Positions 8,630 to 15,230 of a DNA stretch of 17,044 nucleotides are shown piece by piece. The stretch is from Lentzea sp. Lineage in GTDB: Bacteria; Actinomycetota; Actinomycetes; Mycobacteriales; Pseudonocardiaceae. The notes beneath the pieces are model-generated. The model was not told the origin of the DNA. It saw only the letters and a program-made list of their open reading frames with translations, and ran no database searches. Within the stretch, counting starts at the first letter, position 1, and every line of letters starts with the position of its first letter. A program made the position numbers and the translations under genes. The DNA lies in NCBI GenBank assembly GCA_030146905.1, contig JASLAV010000595.1, positions 1-17,044 of the forward strand, read 5' to 3'.

Positions 8630-9356
8630 GAACGAGGGCGTGCGCCTGCAGAAGGTGCTCGCGCAGGCCGGGATCGCCTCCCGCCGTGCTTCGGAGGAGC
8701 TGATCGACCAGGGACGCGTCCAGGTCGACGGCGAGGTCGTGCGCGAACAAGGGCGCAGGATCGACCCCGAGACGGCCGTGGTGCACGTCGACGGCGTGCG
8801 GGTGCAGATCCGCGAGGACGTCGTCACGATCGCGCTGAACAAGCCGTTCGGGATGCTCTCCACGATGGAGGACGACCTGGGCCGCCCGTGCGTCGGCGAC
8901 CTGGTGCGCAACCGCGCGGAGCGGCTGTTCCACGTCGGGCGGCTCGACGCCGAGACCGAGGGGCTGCTGCTGCTCACGAACGACGGCGAGCTCGCGCACC
9001 GGCTGATGCACCCGAGCTACAACGTCAAGAAGACCTACCTCGCCGAGGTGCCAGGCCCCGTCGAGAAGGGGCTCGGCAAGAAGCTGAAGGCGGGCGTCGA
9101 GCTCGAGGACGGCCCGGTCAAGGTCGACTCCTTCAAGCTCATCAGCGCCGTGCCCGGCAAGGCGCTCGTCGAGGTCGTGCTGCACGAGGGCCGCAAGCAC
9201 ATCGTGCGCCGCCTGCTCGAGCACGTCGGCTACCCGGTGCAGTCGCTGGTGCGCGTCGCGGTCGGTGACGTGTCGCTGGGCAACCAGCGGCCCGGCTCGA
9301 TGCGCGTGCTGAACCGCCAGGAAGTCGGCGGGCTGTACAAGCTCGTCGGTCTCTGA
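8622..9356 (+). CDS. 23S rRNA pseudouridine synthase, RluB/RsuA family
   Basis: Isomerises a specific uridine in rRNA to pseudouridine. The 244-residue product starts with an S4 RNA-binding domain: VRLQKVLAQAGIASRRASEE at 7-26, then LIDQGRVQVDGEVV at 27-40. The catalytic domain (about 67-235) has FHVGRLDAETEGLLLLTNDG, in which Asp109 is the nucleophilic aspartate. Later come KTYLAEV and the GRKHIVRRLLEHVGYPV motif typical of RluB/RluE/RsuA members. It corresponds to Rv1711 in synteny. It overlaps scpB by 8 nt and is the last gene of the parA-scpAB operon, followed by a strong terminator. The exact rRNA position modified cannot be read from the sequence. Confidence 0.93.
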   Translation: MSENEGVRLQKVLAQAGIASRRASEELIDQGRVQVDGEVVREQGRRIDPETAVVHVDGVRVQIREDVVTIALNKPFGMLSTMEDDLGRPCVGDLVRNRAERLFHVGRLDAETEGLLLLTNDGELAHRLMHPSYNVKKTYLAEVPGPVEKGLGKKLKAGVELEDGPVKVDSFKLISAVPGKALVEVVLHEGRKHIVRRLLEHVGYPVQSLVRVAVGDVSLGNQRPGSMRVLNRQEVGGLYKLVGL

Positions 9357-9375
9357 CCACACTGACCACCTCCGC

Positions 9376-9408
9376 TCGTCCCTCCGGCCCCAGAAGCCGG
9401 AGGGACGA
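9376..9408 (+). terminator. Terminator of the parA-scpAB-rluB operon
   Basis: TCGTCCCTCCGGC (9376-9388) and GCCGGAGGGACGA (9396-9408) form a perfect 13-bp stem with a 7-nt loop, 20 nt after the rluB stop. No U-tract follows, as in many actinomycete terminators. Confidence 0.85.
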
Positions 9409-9538
9409 CCCGCGGTGGCCGCGGTGCCGTCAGCGAGCGGGGTTGACCGATCACGAACCACGCACCCGAATGGTGAGTGGTTAGCGGGTCGTTAGACGGC
9501 GGCTGAACCTCTGGTGGACAATCCGGCCAGGAGGCGGC
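9409..9538. other. Intergenic region upstream of the STAND protein gene
   Basis: This non-coding stretch holds an inverted repeat AACCAC (9456-9461) / GTGGTT (9477-9482) with a 15-nt spacer, a possible operator. A weak promoter may be TTAGAC (9492-9497) with GACAAT (9517-9522) at 19 nt spacing, giving a leader of only about 10 nt. No gene is seen. Conserved actinobacterial gene order (cmk and der after rluB) is broken here. Confidence 0.35.
9529..9534 (+). promoter_or_regulatory. Ribosome binding site of the STAND protein gene
   Basis: A perfect AGGAGG sits only 4 nt before ATG 9539, closer than the usual 5-9 nt. It is still the strongest Shine-Dalgarno in the window and fixes the start. Confidence 0.7.
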
Positions 9539-12262
9539 ATGCCACGAGGTGAACGACCCCTGGGTCCGGAGGACACCGCGCTGCTGCGGTTCGCCGGTGA
9601 CCTGCGCAGACTGCGTGACCAGGCAGGCAAACCGAGCTACCGCGAACTGGCCAGGCGCGCGAACTACTCGCCGACCGCGTTGTCCGACGCGGCCGGCGGC
9701 CGCAAGCTGCCGTCGCTGGCGTTGACGCTCGCGTTCGTCAAGGCGTGCGAGGCCGACCCCGCGCCGTGGACGAAGCGCTGGCGGGAGCTGGCGGCCGAGC
9801 ACGCGCAGCCGTTGCACCCGAACGCCCCGTACCCCGGCGCCGAGCCGTTCACCGAGCACGACGCGAAGCGGTACTTCGGACGGGAGTACCTCGTCGAGCA
9901 GATCGCCGAGTCGGTCAGGACGAAGCCCCTCACCCTCGTGTTCGGCGTCTCCGGGGCCGGCAGGACGTCGTTGCTGCGGGCCGGTGTGAAGCCCGCGCTC
10001 GACGACGCCGTGGTGGTCACGCCGGGGAACGGCGACCCGGTCGACGACCTGGTGGAGGCGCTCGCCGGTGTCTTCGCGGCCGACCGGTTCGCCCAGGAGA
10101 TCCGGCAGGACCCCGGCCACCTCGCGCTGATGATCCGCCTGCACCGTCCCGGTCTCGTCCTGCTCGTCGACGACGCCGAGAAGGTCCTCGGCGCGGACGA
10201 CTTCCTCGCCGCCGTCACCCGCTGCCCGCACGTGGTCCTCGCGGTCCGCGCGGACCAGCGGCAGCGCTGCCTCGACGCGGGCCTGTCCGGCACCGGGATC
10301 ACCATCGAGCCGATGAGCGCCGACCAGCTGCGCCGCGCGATCACCGAACCCGCCGTCAAGATCGGCGCCTCCGTCGAGACCGCGGTCATCGCCCAGCTGG
10401 TCGCCGACGCCGCGAACCGGCACGCGCTGCCGTTGGTGCAGCAGGCGCTCGTCGAGGCGTGGCGGCGCAAGCGCGGCATGACGCTGTCGCTGGCCGGGTT
10501 CGAGGAGTCCGGCGGCATCGAGCACGTCGTCGTGAGCGCCGCGGAGGCGTTCTTCGACCGCCTTCCCGAGACCGGTCGCAGGGCGGCCAGAGGGGTGTTC
10601 CTGAGGCTCGTCTCCGTGCGGCGCAACGGACTCCCGCAACGCAGGACCCGCAGGCTCGACACCGAGCCGCACCTGGTGGACCTGCTCGTCAAGGCCAGGC
10701 TCGTGACGCTCACCGACGACGGCGCCGAGCTCACCCACGACGCGCTGCTGCGCTGGCCGCGGCTCGCCGCGTGGATCGACGAGGAACGCGACAACCTCAG
10801 GACCCACCAGCAGCTCGTCACCGCGATGGAGCTGTGGGAGGCGAGCGACCGCGACCCGCTCGCCCTCTACCGGGGTGCGCGCCTGCGCAAGGCCAAGGAA
10901 CTCGGCGAGTTCTTGACGGCTCAGGAGCGCAGGTTCGTCGACATCAGCACCAGGCGCGAGACCCGCCGCTCGACGGCGTTGATCGCGGTGGTGGCCGTGC
11001 TGATCGCCCTGGTGCCGGGGACGGTCGTCTACGCGCTCTCCAACGAGCGCAAGCTCGTCGCGGCGCACGACAGGGAGCTCGGCGGCAAGGCGATCTCCGA
11101 GTCGGAGGCGCTGATGGAACAGCGCCGGCCGTACGCGGACAAGTACGCGCTGGTCGGTTACAAGGTCAACCCGTCGCCCGAGGCGGAGAAGGTGCTGCGG
11201 CTGGCCAACGCCGTCACGCGCGGCATCCCGTTCACCGGCACGCCGAAGGACGACGCGGACGTGCTCGTCGCGCCGCGCGGGGAGATGGCGGCGGTGACCG
11301 ACGAGGACGGCACCGACAGGATGTGGAACCTCGACGAGGACCGCGCGACGCCCGGCAAGAGGTTCGCCGACGGCCACCGCGTCCTGAAGCTCGCCGAACG
11401 CCGTGCCATCACGAGGGACAGCACCGGCCGTGAACACGTGTGGGCCGTCAACCACCCCGACGACATCACGTACCTCGCCGCGCTGCCGGACCGGTTCAGG
11501 ACGCTCGACCTCAGCGCGGACGGCTCGCGCGTCGTCGGCAAGGTCGGGGACGCGGTCGAGGTCGGGCTGCCGACGCCGGACGAGACCGAGCACGCGGAGC
11601 TGTTCGACCTCAGCGACCCGCGTGCTCCCCGCAAGCTGCCCGTGCCGGTGCGCAACCCCGAGACCCTGGCGCTGAGCCAGGACGGCCGCGAGCTCGCCAC
11701 CGCCGTCTGGGACGCGGCCGCGGGCACCACCACGGTCCAGTTCTGGCGCATCGGCGGCACCGTCGAACCCGCGGCGCCCGCGTTGTCCCAGCGCGTCTAC
11801 GTCCGCGGCATCACCTACAGCGGCGACGGCCGGTGGCTGGCCGTGGAGCATTCGCCGGAGTCCGTCGTCGAGGTGTGGCAGCGCGTGCCCAGCGGGACGC
11901 CCGTGCTGCGGGCACGGCTCGACAGCGCGTTGCGGTACGGCGCCCGCGTCACGTTCTCCGACGACAACCGCGTCGCCGTCGTGCGCGACAACATCTTCGA
12001 GGTGCAGCGGCTCTACACGTCCGGCCGTGCCGCGGACCGGCTCGTCTACGTCGTCGGGCACGGCAACTCGACGAAGGCGGTGTACCGGCCGCAGTACGAG
12101 GACTTCCTCGTGCGCAGCGGAGGTCAGGACCCCGAGCTGCTGCCGTACGACCTCGACAGCGGGCGGATCATCAAGAAGATGTGTGAAAAAGACGGTGCGC
12201 GGCTCACGGACTCCGAATGGGTGAAGAGCTTCGGCGAAGTGGAGCGCGTGGAGGTCTGCTGA
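9539..12262 (+). CDS. HTH - STAND NTPase - transmembrane - beta-propeller protein
   Basis: A 907-residue receptor-like protein of a type common in actinomycetes. Residues about 14-85 look like a helix-turn-helix (YRELARRANYSPTALSDAAG). After a linker, YFGREYLVEQIAES near 112 opens an nSTAND1-type NTPase. Its Walker A reads GVSGAGRTS at 136-144, with Arg142 where lysine is normally found. Walker B is LVLLVDDAEKVL at 206-217. ELTHDALLRWPRL (397-409) is the usual winged-helix end of this family. One membrane helix lies at about 479-500. The C-terminal 400 residues form an irregular WD40-like propeller ending in the family-type LTDSEW...C tail. Such proteins are thought to be signalling switches; specific role and ligand are unknown. 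It is monocistronic and flanked by hairpins. Confidence 0.85.
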   Translation: MPRGERPLGPEDTALLRFAGDLRRLRDQAGKPSYRELARRANYSPTALSDAAGGRKLPSLALTLAFVKACEADPAPWTKRWRELAAEHAQPLHPNAPYPGAEPFTEHDAKRYFGREYLVEQIAESVRTKPLTLVFGVSGAGRTSLLRAGVKPALDDAVVVTPGNGDPVDDLVEALAGVFAADRFAQEIRQDPGHLALMIRLHRPGLVLLVDDAEKVLGADDFLAAVTRCPHVVLAVRADQRQRCLDAGLSGTGITIEPMSADQLRRAITEPAVKIGASVETAVIAQLVADAANRHALPLVQQALVEAWRRKRGMTLSLAGFEESGGIEHVVVSAAEAFFDRLPETGRRAARGVFLRLVSVRRNGLPQRRTRRLDTEPHLVDLLVKARLVTLTDDGAELTHDALLRWPRLAAWIDEERDNLRTHQQLVTAMELWEASDRDPLALYRGARLRKAKELGEFLTAQERRFVDISTRRETRRSTALIAVVAVLIALVPGTVVYALSNERKLVAAHDRELGGKAISESEALMEQRRPYADKYALVGYKVNPSPEAEKVLRLANAVTRGIPFTGTPKDDADVLVAPRGEMAAVTDEDGTDRMWNLDEDRATPGKRFADGHRVLKLAERRAITRDSTGREHVWAVNHPDDITYLAALPDRFRTLDLSADGSRVVGKVGDAVEVGLPTPDETEHAELFDLSDPRAPRKLPVPVRNPETLALSQDGRELATAVWDAAAGTTTVQFWRIGGTVEPAAPALSQRVYVRGITYSGDGRWLAVEHSPESVVEVWQRVPSGTPVLRARLDSALRYGARVTFSDDNRVAVVRDNIFEVQRLYTSGRAADRLVYVVGHGNSTKAVYRPQYEDFLVRSGGQDPELLPYDLDSGRIIKKMCEKDGARLTDSEWVKSFGEVERVEVC

Positions 12263-12263
12263 A

Positions 12264-12280
12264 CCGCCGCGCCGCGGTGG
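12264..12280 (+). terminator. Short hairpin after the STAND protein gene
   Basis: CCGCCGC (12264-12270) pairs with GCGGTGG (12274-12280) through 7 bp, including one G-U, with a 3-nt loop. It starts 2 nt after the stop codon. It is small and lacks a U-tract, so termination is only plausible. Confidence 0.4.
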
Positions 12281-12308
12281 AAACAAGCCGGAGTTGAGCA
12301 AACACGCA

Positions 12309-12337
12309 TTGTGAAGCAGAGATCCACTCTCTAGGGT
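12309..12337 (+). promoter_or_regulatory. Leaderless promoter of the ABC transporter operon
   Basis: TTGTGA (12309-12314), a 17-nt spacer and TAGGGT (12332-12337) match a sigma-70-type promoter. Six bases then separate the -10 from GTG 12344, and there is no Shine-Dalgarno, so the mRNA probably starts at the start codon. This is the clearest promoter in the window. Confidence 0.65.
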
Positions 12338-12343
12338 GACCGG

Positions 12344-13087
12344 GTGCGTGCGTTCACAAGGGGAATCCTCGGCATCGCCGGATTTCTCGTGCTGTGGGAG
12401 CTCTTAGGACGCTCCCCCCTCCTTCCTGCACACGCGCTCCCCCCACCGTCCGTCGTGTTCGGTGAGCTCGTGACGCAGTTGACCTCTCCAGAGTTCATCA
12501 GTCATGTCGTGGCAACGGTGCTGGCGTTGCTGATCGCCATCGGGATCGCGATCGCCGTCGCGGTGCCGAGTGGACTCGTTCTCGGCAGCGTCCCCGCAGT
12601 GCGTCACGCGACGCGCGCGGTGATCGAGTTCCTGCGCCCGATTCCTTCTGTGGCACTGATCCCGCTCGCGCTGGTGATGCTCGGCTTCGGGCCGGAAACG
12701 AAGATCACCCTCGCGGTCTACGCGGCGTTGTGGCCGATCCTCTTCAACACCATCTACGCGCTCGACGAGCTCGACCAGTTGCAGGTCGAGACGGCGAAGG
12801 TCTTCGGGACCGGCCGGGTCGGCGTGCTGTTCAGGGTGGCACTGCCGAGCGCGTTGCCCTTCGTGCTCACCGGGATCCGGCTCGCGGCCACGACGGCGCT
12901 GGTCGTGATGGTGAGCGTCGAGATCATGGCGAGCAGCCAGATCGGCATCGGCTACTTCATCATGGAGGCCCGCAGCGGGCCCGGCCGGATGGACCAGGTG
13001 CTCGTGGGCACCGTGGTCGCGGGCGTGATCGGCCTGCTGCTCAACAACGGTCTCGAGCGCGTCCGCCGACGTTGGGTGGCCTGGTGA
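12344..13087 (+). CDS. ABC importer permease 1 (SsuC/TauC-type)
   Basis: A 247-residue integral membrane protein of the nitrate/sulfonate/taurine importer family. Hydrophobic segments lie at about 8-21, 55-80, 95-112, 117-133, 178-195 and 215-233. Family features include PSVVFGELVTQL near the start, FLRPIPSVALIPLALVMLGF in the core, and an EAA loop (ETAKVFGTGRVGVLFRVALP at 149-168) that docks on the ATPase. The EAA loop keeps its conserved glycine. It is first in a three-gene transporter operon and overlaps permease 2 by 4 nt (GTGA). The start GTG has no Shine-Dalgarno but follows a promoter by 6 nt. The substrate cannot be deduced, because no binding protein is encoded nearby. Confidence 0.9.
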   Translation: MRAFTRGILGIAGFLVLWELLGRSPLLPAHALPPPSVVFGELVTQLTSPEFISHVVATVLALLIAIGIAIAVAVPSGLVLGSVPAVRHATRAVIEFLRPIPSVALIPLALVMLGFGPETKITLAVYAALWPILFNTIYALDELDQLQVETAKVFGTGRVGVLFRVALPSALPFVLTGIRLAATTALVVMVSVEIMASSQIGIGYFIMEARSGPGRMDQVLVGTVVAGVIGLLLNNGLERVRRRWVAW

Positions 13088-13851
13088 ACAAGTTCCTCCA
13101 ACGGTGGGCCGTCTTCGCCGGTCTCGTCGTCGTGTGGCAGGTGTTCGCCTGGTGGGGCGAGAACCCGTTCTTCCCCCCGCCCTCCGACATCGTGTCGGCG
13201 GCCTGGGAGTGGTGGGTGGTCGAGCCGGAGAACTTCACCGAGCACGTCGTCCCCTCGATCGTCAGGCTGCTGACGGGGTGGGCGATCGCCTCGGTGATCG
13301 GTGTCGCGCTCGGCCTGCTGCTGGGTCGTTCCGACCGGGCGATGGAGTACGCGGGACCGCTCCTGGTGTTCCTGCGCTCGATCCCGCCGCCGGCGCTGGT
13401 CCCGGTGTTCCTGCTGCTGTTCAAGGCCGGTACGTCGATGCAGCTGGCGACGATCATCTTCGGGGTGGTCTGGCCGGTGCTGCTGAACAGCGTCGACGGG
13501 GCGCGTTCCGTCGACGTGACCAAAGTGGACACTTCGGCCGTCTTCCGGATCCCCCGCCGGCAGTGGGTGTTCGGGGTGGTTCTCCCCGCCGCCTCACCGA
13601 AGATCTTCGCCGGCCTGAGGCTCTCGCTCTCGCTCTCGCTGGTGCTGATGGTCATCTCCGAGCTCGTGGGCACGGACAACGGCATCGGCTCCCAGCTCAT
13701 GCAGGCACAGCGCGAGTTCGACTACACGCGCATGTGGGCCGGGATCGTCCTTCTGGGCGTGCTCGGGTACGGACTCAACACCGCGCTTCTCGCGGTGGAA
13801 CGCAGAGCATTGGCGTGGCAACCGAGGAGTCGGGATGAGCAACATGCTTGA
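13084..13851 (+). CDS. ABC importer permease 2 (SsuC/TauC-type)
   Basis: A 255-residue membrane permease of the same family as its neighbour but clearly different in sequence, so the importer is probably a heterodimeric channel. Hydrophobic segments lie at about 8-24, 64-81, 91-113, 121-137, 163-195 and 218-238. The core segment VFLRSIPPPALVPVFLLLF is well conserved. The EAA loop is degenerate: DVTKVDTSAVFRIPRRQ at 144-160 lacks the EAA triplet and has Arg in place of the usual glycine, whereas permease 1 keeps it. GTG 13084 overlaps the previous stop. Its own 3' end overlaps the ATPase gene by 17 nt. Confidence 0.88.
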   Translation: MNKFLQRWAVFAGLVVVWQVFAWWGENPFFPPPSDIVSAAWEWWVVEPENFTEHVVPSIVRLLTGWAIASVIGVALGLLLGRSDRAMEYAGPLLVFLRSIPPPALVPVFLLLFKAGTSMQLATIIFGVVWPVLLNSVDGARSVDVTKVDTSAVFRIPRRQWVFGVVLPAASPKIFAGLRLSLSLSLVLMVISELVGTDNGIGSQLMQAQREFDYTRMWAGIVLLGVLGYGLNTALLAVERRALAWQPRSRDEQHA

Positions 13852-14632
13852 GGTGGCCGACCTCGGCCACTCCTACGGCGACTACGAGGCGATCGGTGGG
13901 CTTTCGTTCACCGTGCGCGCGGGCGAGCTCGTCTGCGTGGTGGGACCGTCCGGCTGCGGCAAGTCCACCTTGCTGCGGACGATCTCCGGGCTCATCGAGC
14001 CCTCGCGCGGAGACGTGAAGCTGAACGGATCGCACCTGGCGGTGGTGTTCCAGGACTACCAGCGTTCGCTCTTCCCGTGGCTCACGGTGCAGGGCAACGT
14101 GGAGTTCCCGCTGCGCTCCCTGCGTCGCGCGGAGCGCCGCAAACGTGCCGCTGAGGCACTGGAGTGGGTGGGGCTGTCCGCGGCCGCTCGCAAGCGTCCG
14201 TGGCAGCTTTCCGGTGGTATGCAGCAGCGTGTGGCCATCGCGCGTGCTCTGGCGTACCGGCCCGCGTTGTTGTTGATGGACGAGCCGTTCGCCTCGGTGG
14301 ACGCGCAGACCCGCTTCGAGTTGGAGGACCTGTTGCTTCGCGTGCGCCGTGAACACGACACGACCGTCCTCGTCGTCACGCACGACATCGACGAGTCCGT
14401 CTACCTCGGTGACAGGATCCTGGTGCTGAGCAACTCTCCCGCACGGCTGGTGGCGAACCTGGAGGTTCCGCTGCCCGCCGAGCGCGACCAGGTGACGACG
14501 CGGACCGCCGACGGCTTCGTCGCGCTGCGGTCCAAGGTGGCGCGGCTCCTCAACGTCGGCAAGCCGACGATGGACGTCGAGAAGTGGGCAGCCGCCGAGC
14601 GCGAGTCGCTGAGCGAGACCGTCTCCACCTGA
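13835..14632 (+). CDS. ABC importer ATP-binding protein (SsuB/TauB-type)
   Basis: A 265-residue ATPase that powers the importer formed by the two upstream permeases. All motifs are intact: Walker A GPSGCGKST at 37-45, Q-loop VFQDYQRSLFPWLTV with Gln73, signature LSGGMQQR at 125-132, Walker B ALLLMDEP ending in Asp149-Glu150, the D-loop ASVD, and the switch His183 in VTHDIDES. QRSLFPW after the Q-loop is typical of nitrate/sulfonate/taurine ATPases. ATG 13835 is assumed; ATG 13844 (residue 4) is an in-frame alternative. It overlaps permease 2 by 17 nt, and a small unknown gene follows 7 nt after it. Confidence 0.92.
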   Translation: MSNMLEVADLGHSYGDYEAIGGLSFTVRAGELVCVVGPSGCGKSTLLRTISGLIEPSRGDVKLNGSHLAVVFQDYQRSLFPWLTVQGNVEFPLRSLRRAERRKRAAEALEWVGLSAAARKRPWQLSGGMQQRVAIARALAYRPALLLMDEPFASVDAQTRFELEDLLLRVRREHDTTVLVVTHDIDESVYLGDRILVLSNSPARLVANLEVPLPAERDQVTTRTADGFVALRSKVARLLNVGKPTMDVEKWAAAERESLSETVST

Positions 14633-14639
14633 TCCTTCC

Positions 14640-15050
14640 GTGACGGACTGGAACCTGTTCCTCGTCGTCGACGCGGAACCCGTCGAGCTGTCCGGTGGGC
14701 GGGACAGGATCGTGCTGCTCGAAGGCCGGTGCCTGCTCGTGTTGCCGGACAACGGGTACCAGCTCCTGCTGGCGTGGGCGGTGGGCCCGCGCCGGGTGGT
14801 CCGCACCCCGGCACCGGTGCATCCCGACCAGGAGATCGTCGACACGTTCGTCAACTCCTACCTCGTGGAGGCCGGCGTGCCGCCGCGGCCGCGCGGGTTC
14901 GCCTGGTACCTCGACCTCCCGGCCGGTGTGGCGCCTTCTGACGTGTGGCGCGCGGTCGACGCGGGAGGGGTGCACGGGTCGCCTGTGGACCTCCACCGCG
15001 TCCGGGAGGCGATGGAACGGGGTGTCGCCGAGCTCTACGGCACCGCCTGA
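14640..15050 (+). CDS. Hypothetical protein at the end of the ABC operon
   Basis: A 136-residue protein I do not recognise. It looks soluble: no signal peptide or membrane helix, with a beta-rich start (NLFLVVDAEPVEL, RIVLLEGRCLLVLP) and a helical C-terminus (DVWRAVDAGG, HRVREAMERGVAELYG). GTG 14640 lies 7 nt after the ATPase stop, with no Shine-Dalgarno of its own, so it is probably translated by coupling. A strong terminator follows within 33 nt. Codon use (GC-rich third positions) looks like a real gene. Its operon position suggests an accessory or metabolic link to the transported compound, but nothing in the sequence proves this. Confidence 0.7.
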   Translation: MTDWNLFLVVDAEPVELSGGRDRIVLLEGRCLLVLPDNGYQLLLAWAVGPRRVVRTPAPVHPDQEIVDTFVNSYLVEAGVPPRPRGFAWYLDLPAGVAPSDVWRAVDAGGVHGSPVDLHRVREAMERGVAELYGTA

Positions 15051-15083
15051 CGAAACCTCTACAAAACCTCTGGCACAACTGGA

Positions 15084-15125
15084 GAAGATCAGCCCCGGAC
15101 CCGCCGCGGTCCGGGGCTGATCTTC
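15084..15125. terminator. 18-bp perfect-stem terminator between convergent genes
   Basis: GAAGATCAGCCCCGGACC (15084-15101) and its exact complement (15108-15125) form an 18-bp stem with a 6-nt loop. The AAGATC/GATCTT ends give short A/U flanks on both strands, so it may stop transcription of the ABC operon (plus) and the IniB-like gene (minus). Confidence 0.88.
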
Positions 15126-15227
15126 GTGCACATAGGAGGGTGTGCACAGCGGTGGGATCGGCGGGCATCCGCGCTCGGGGCAGAACGCTAGTGCGCCGTC
15201 AGGTGATCCCGCGACCTGCGAGGTGGA
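15126..15227. other. Intergenic region between convergent genes
   Basis: This short non-coding stretch between the 18-bp terminator and the IniB-like stop has no recognisable gene or promoter. Just before the terminator, AAACCTCT occurs twice (15053-15060 and 15064-15071), of unknown meaning. Confidence 0.4.
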
Positions 15228-15230
15228 TCA
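15204..15230 (-). terminator. Hairpin at the stop codon of the IniB-like gene
   Basis: TGATCC (15204-15209) pairs with GGATCA (15225-15230), and inside it ACCT (15214-15217) pairs with AGGT (15221-15224) around a GCG loop. A 4-nt bulge separates the two stems. The stop codon (complement of 15228-15230) is in the outer arm. It is a weak terminator at best. Confidence 0.35.

Noticed and set aside
9230..12301. A 1023-codon open frame on the minus strand opposite the STAND gene
   Set aside because: High-GC DNA leaves antisense frames open. The product is Arg/Val/His-rich without motifs, while the plus strand has clear domains and a ribosome binding site.
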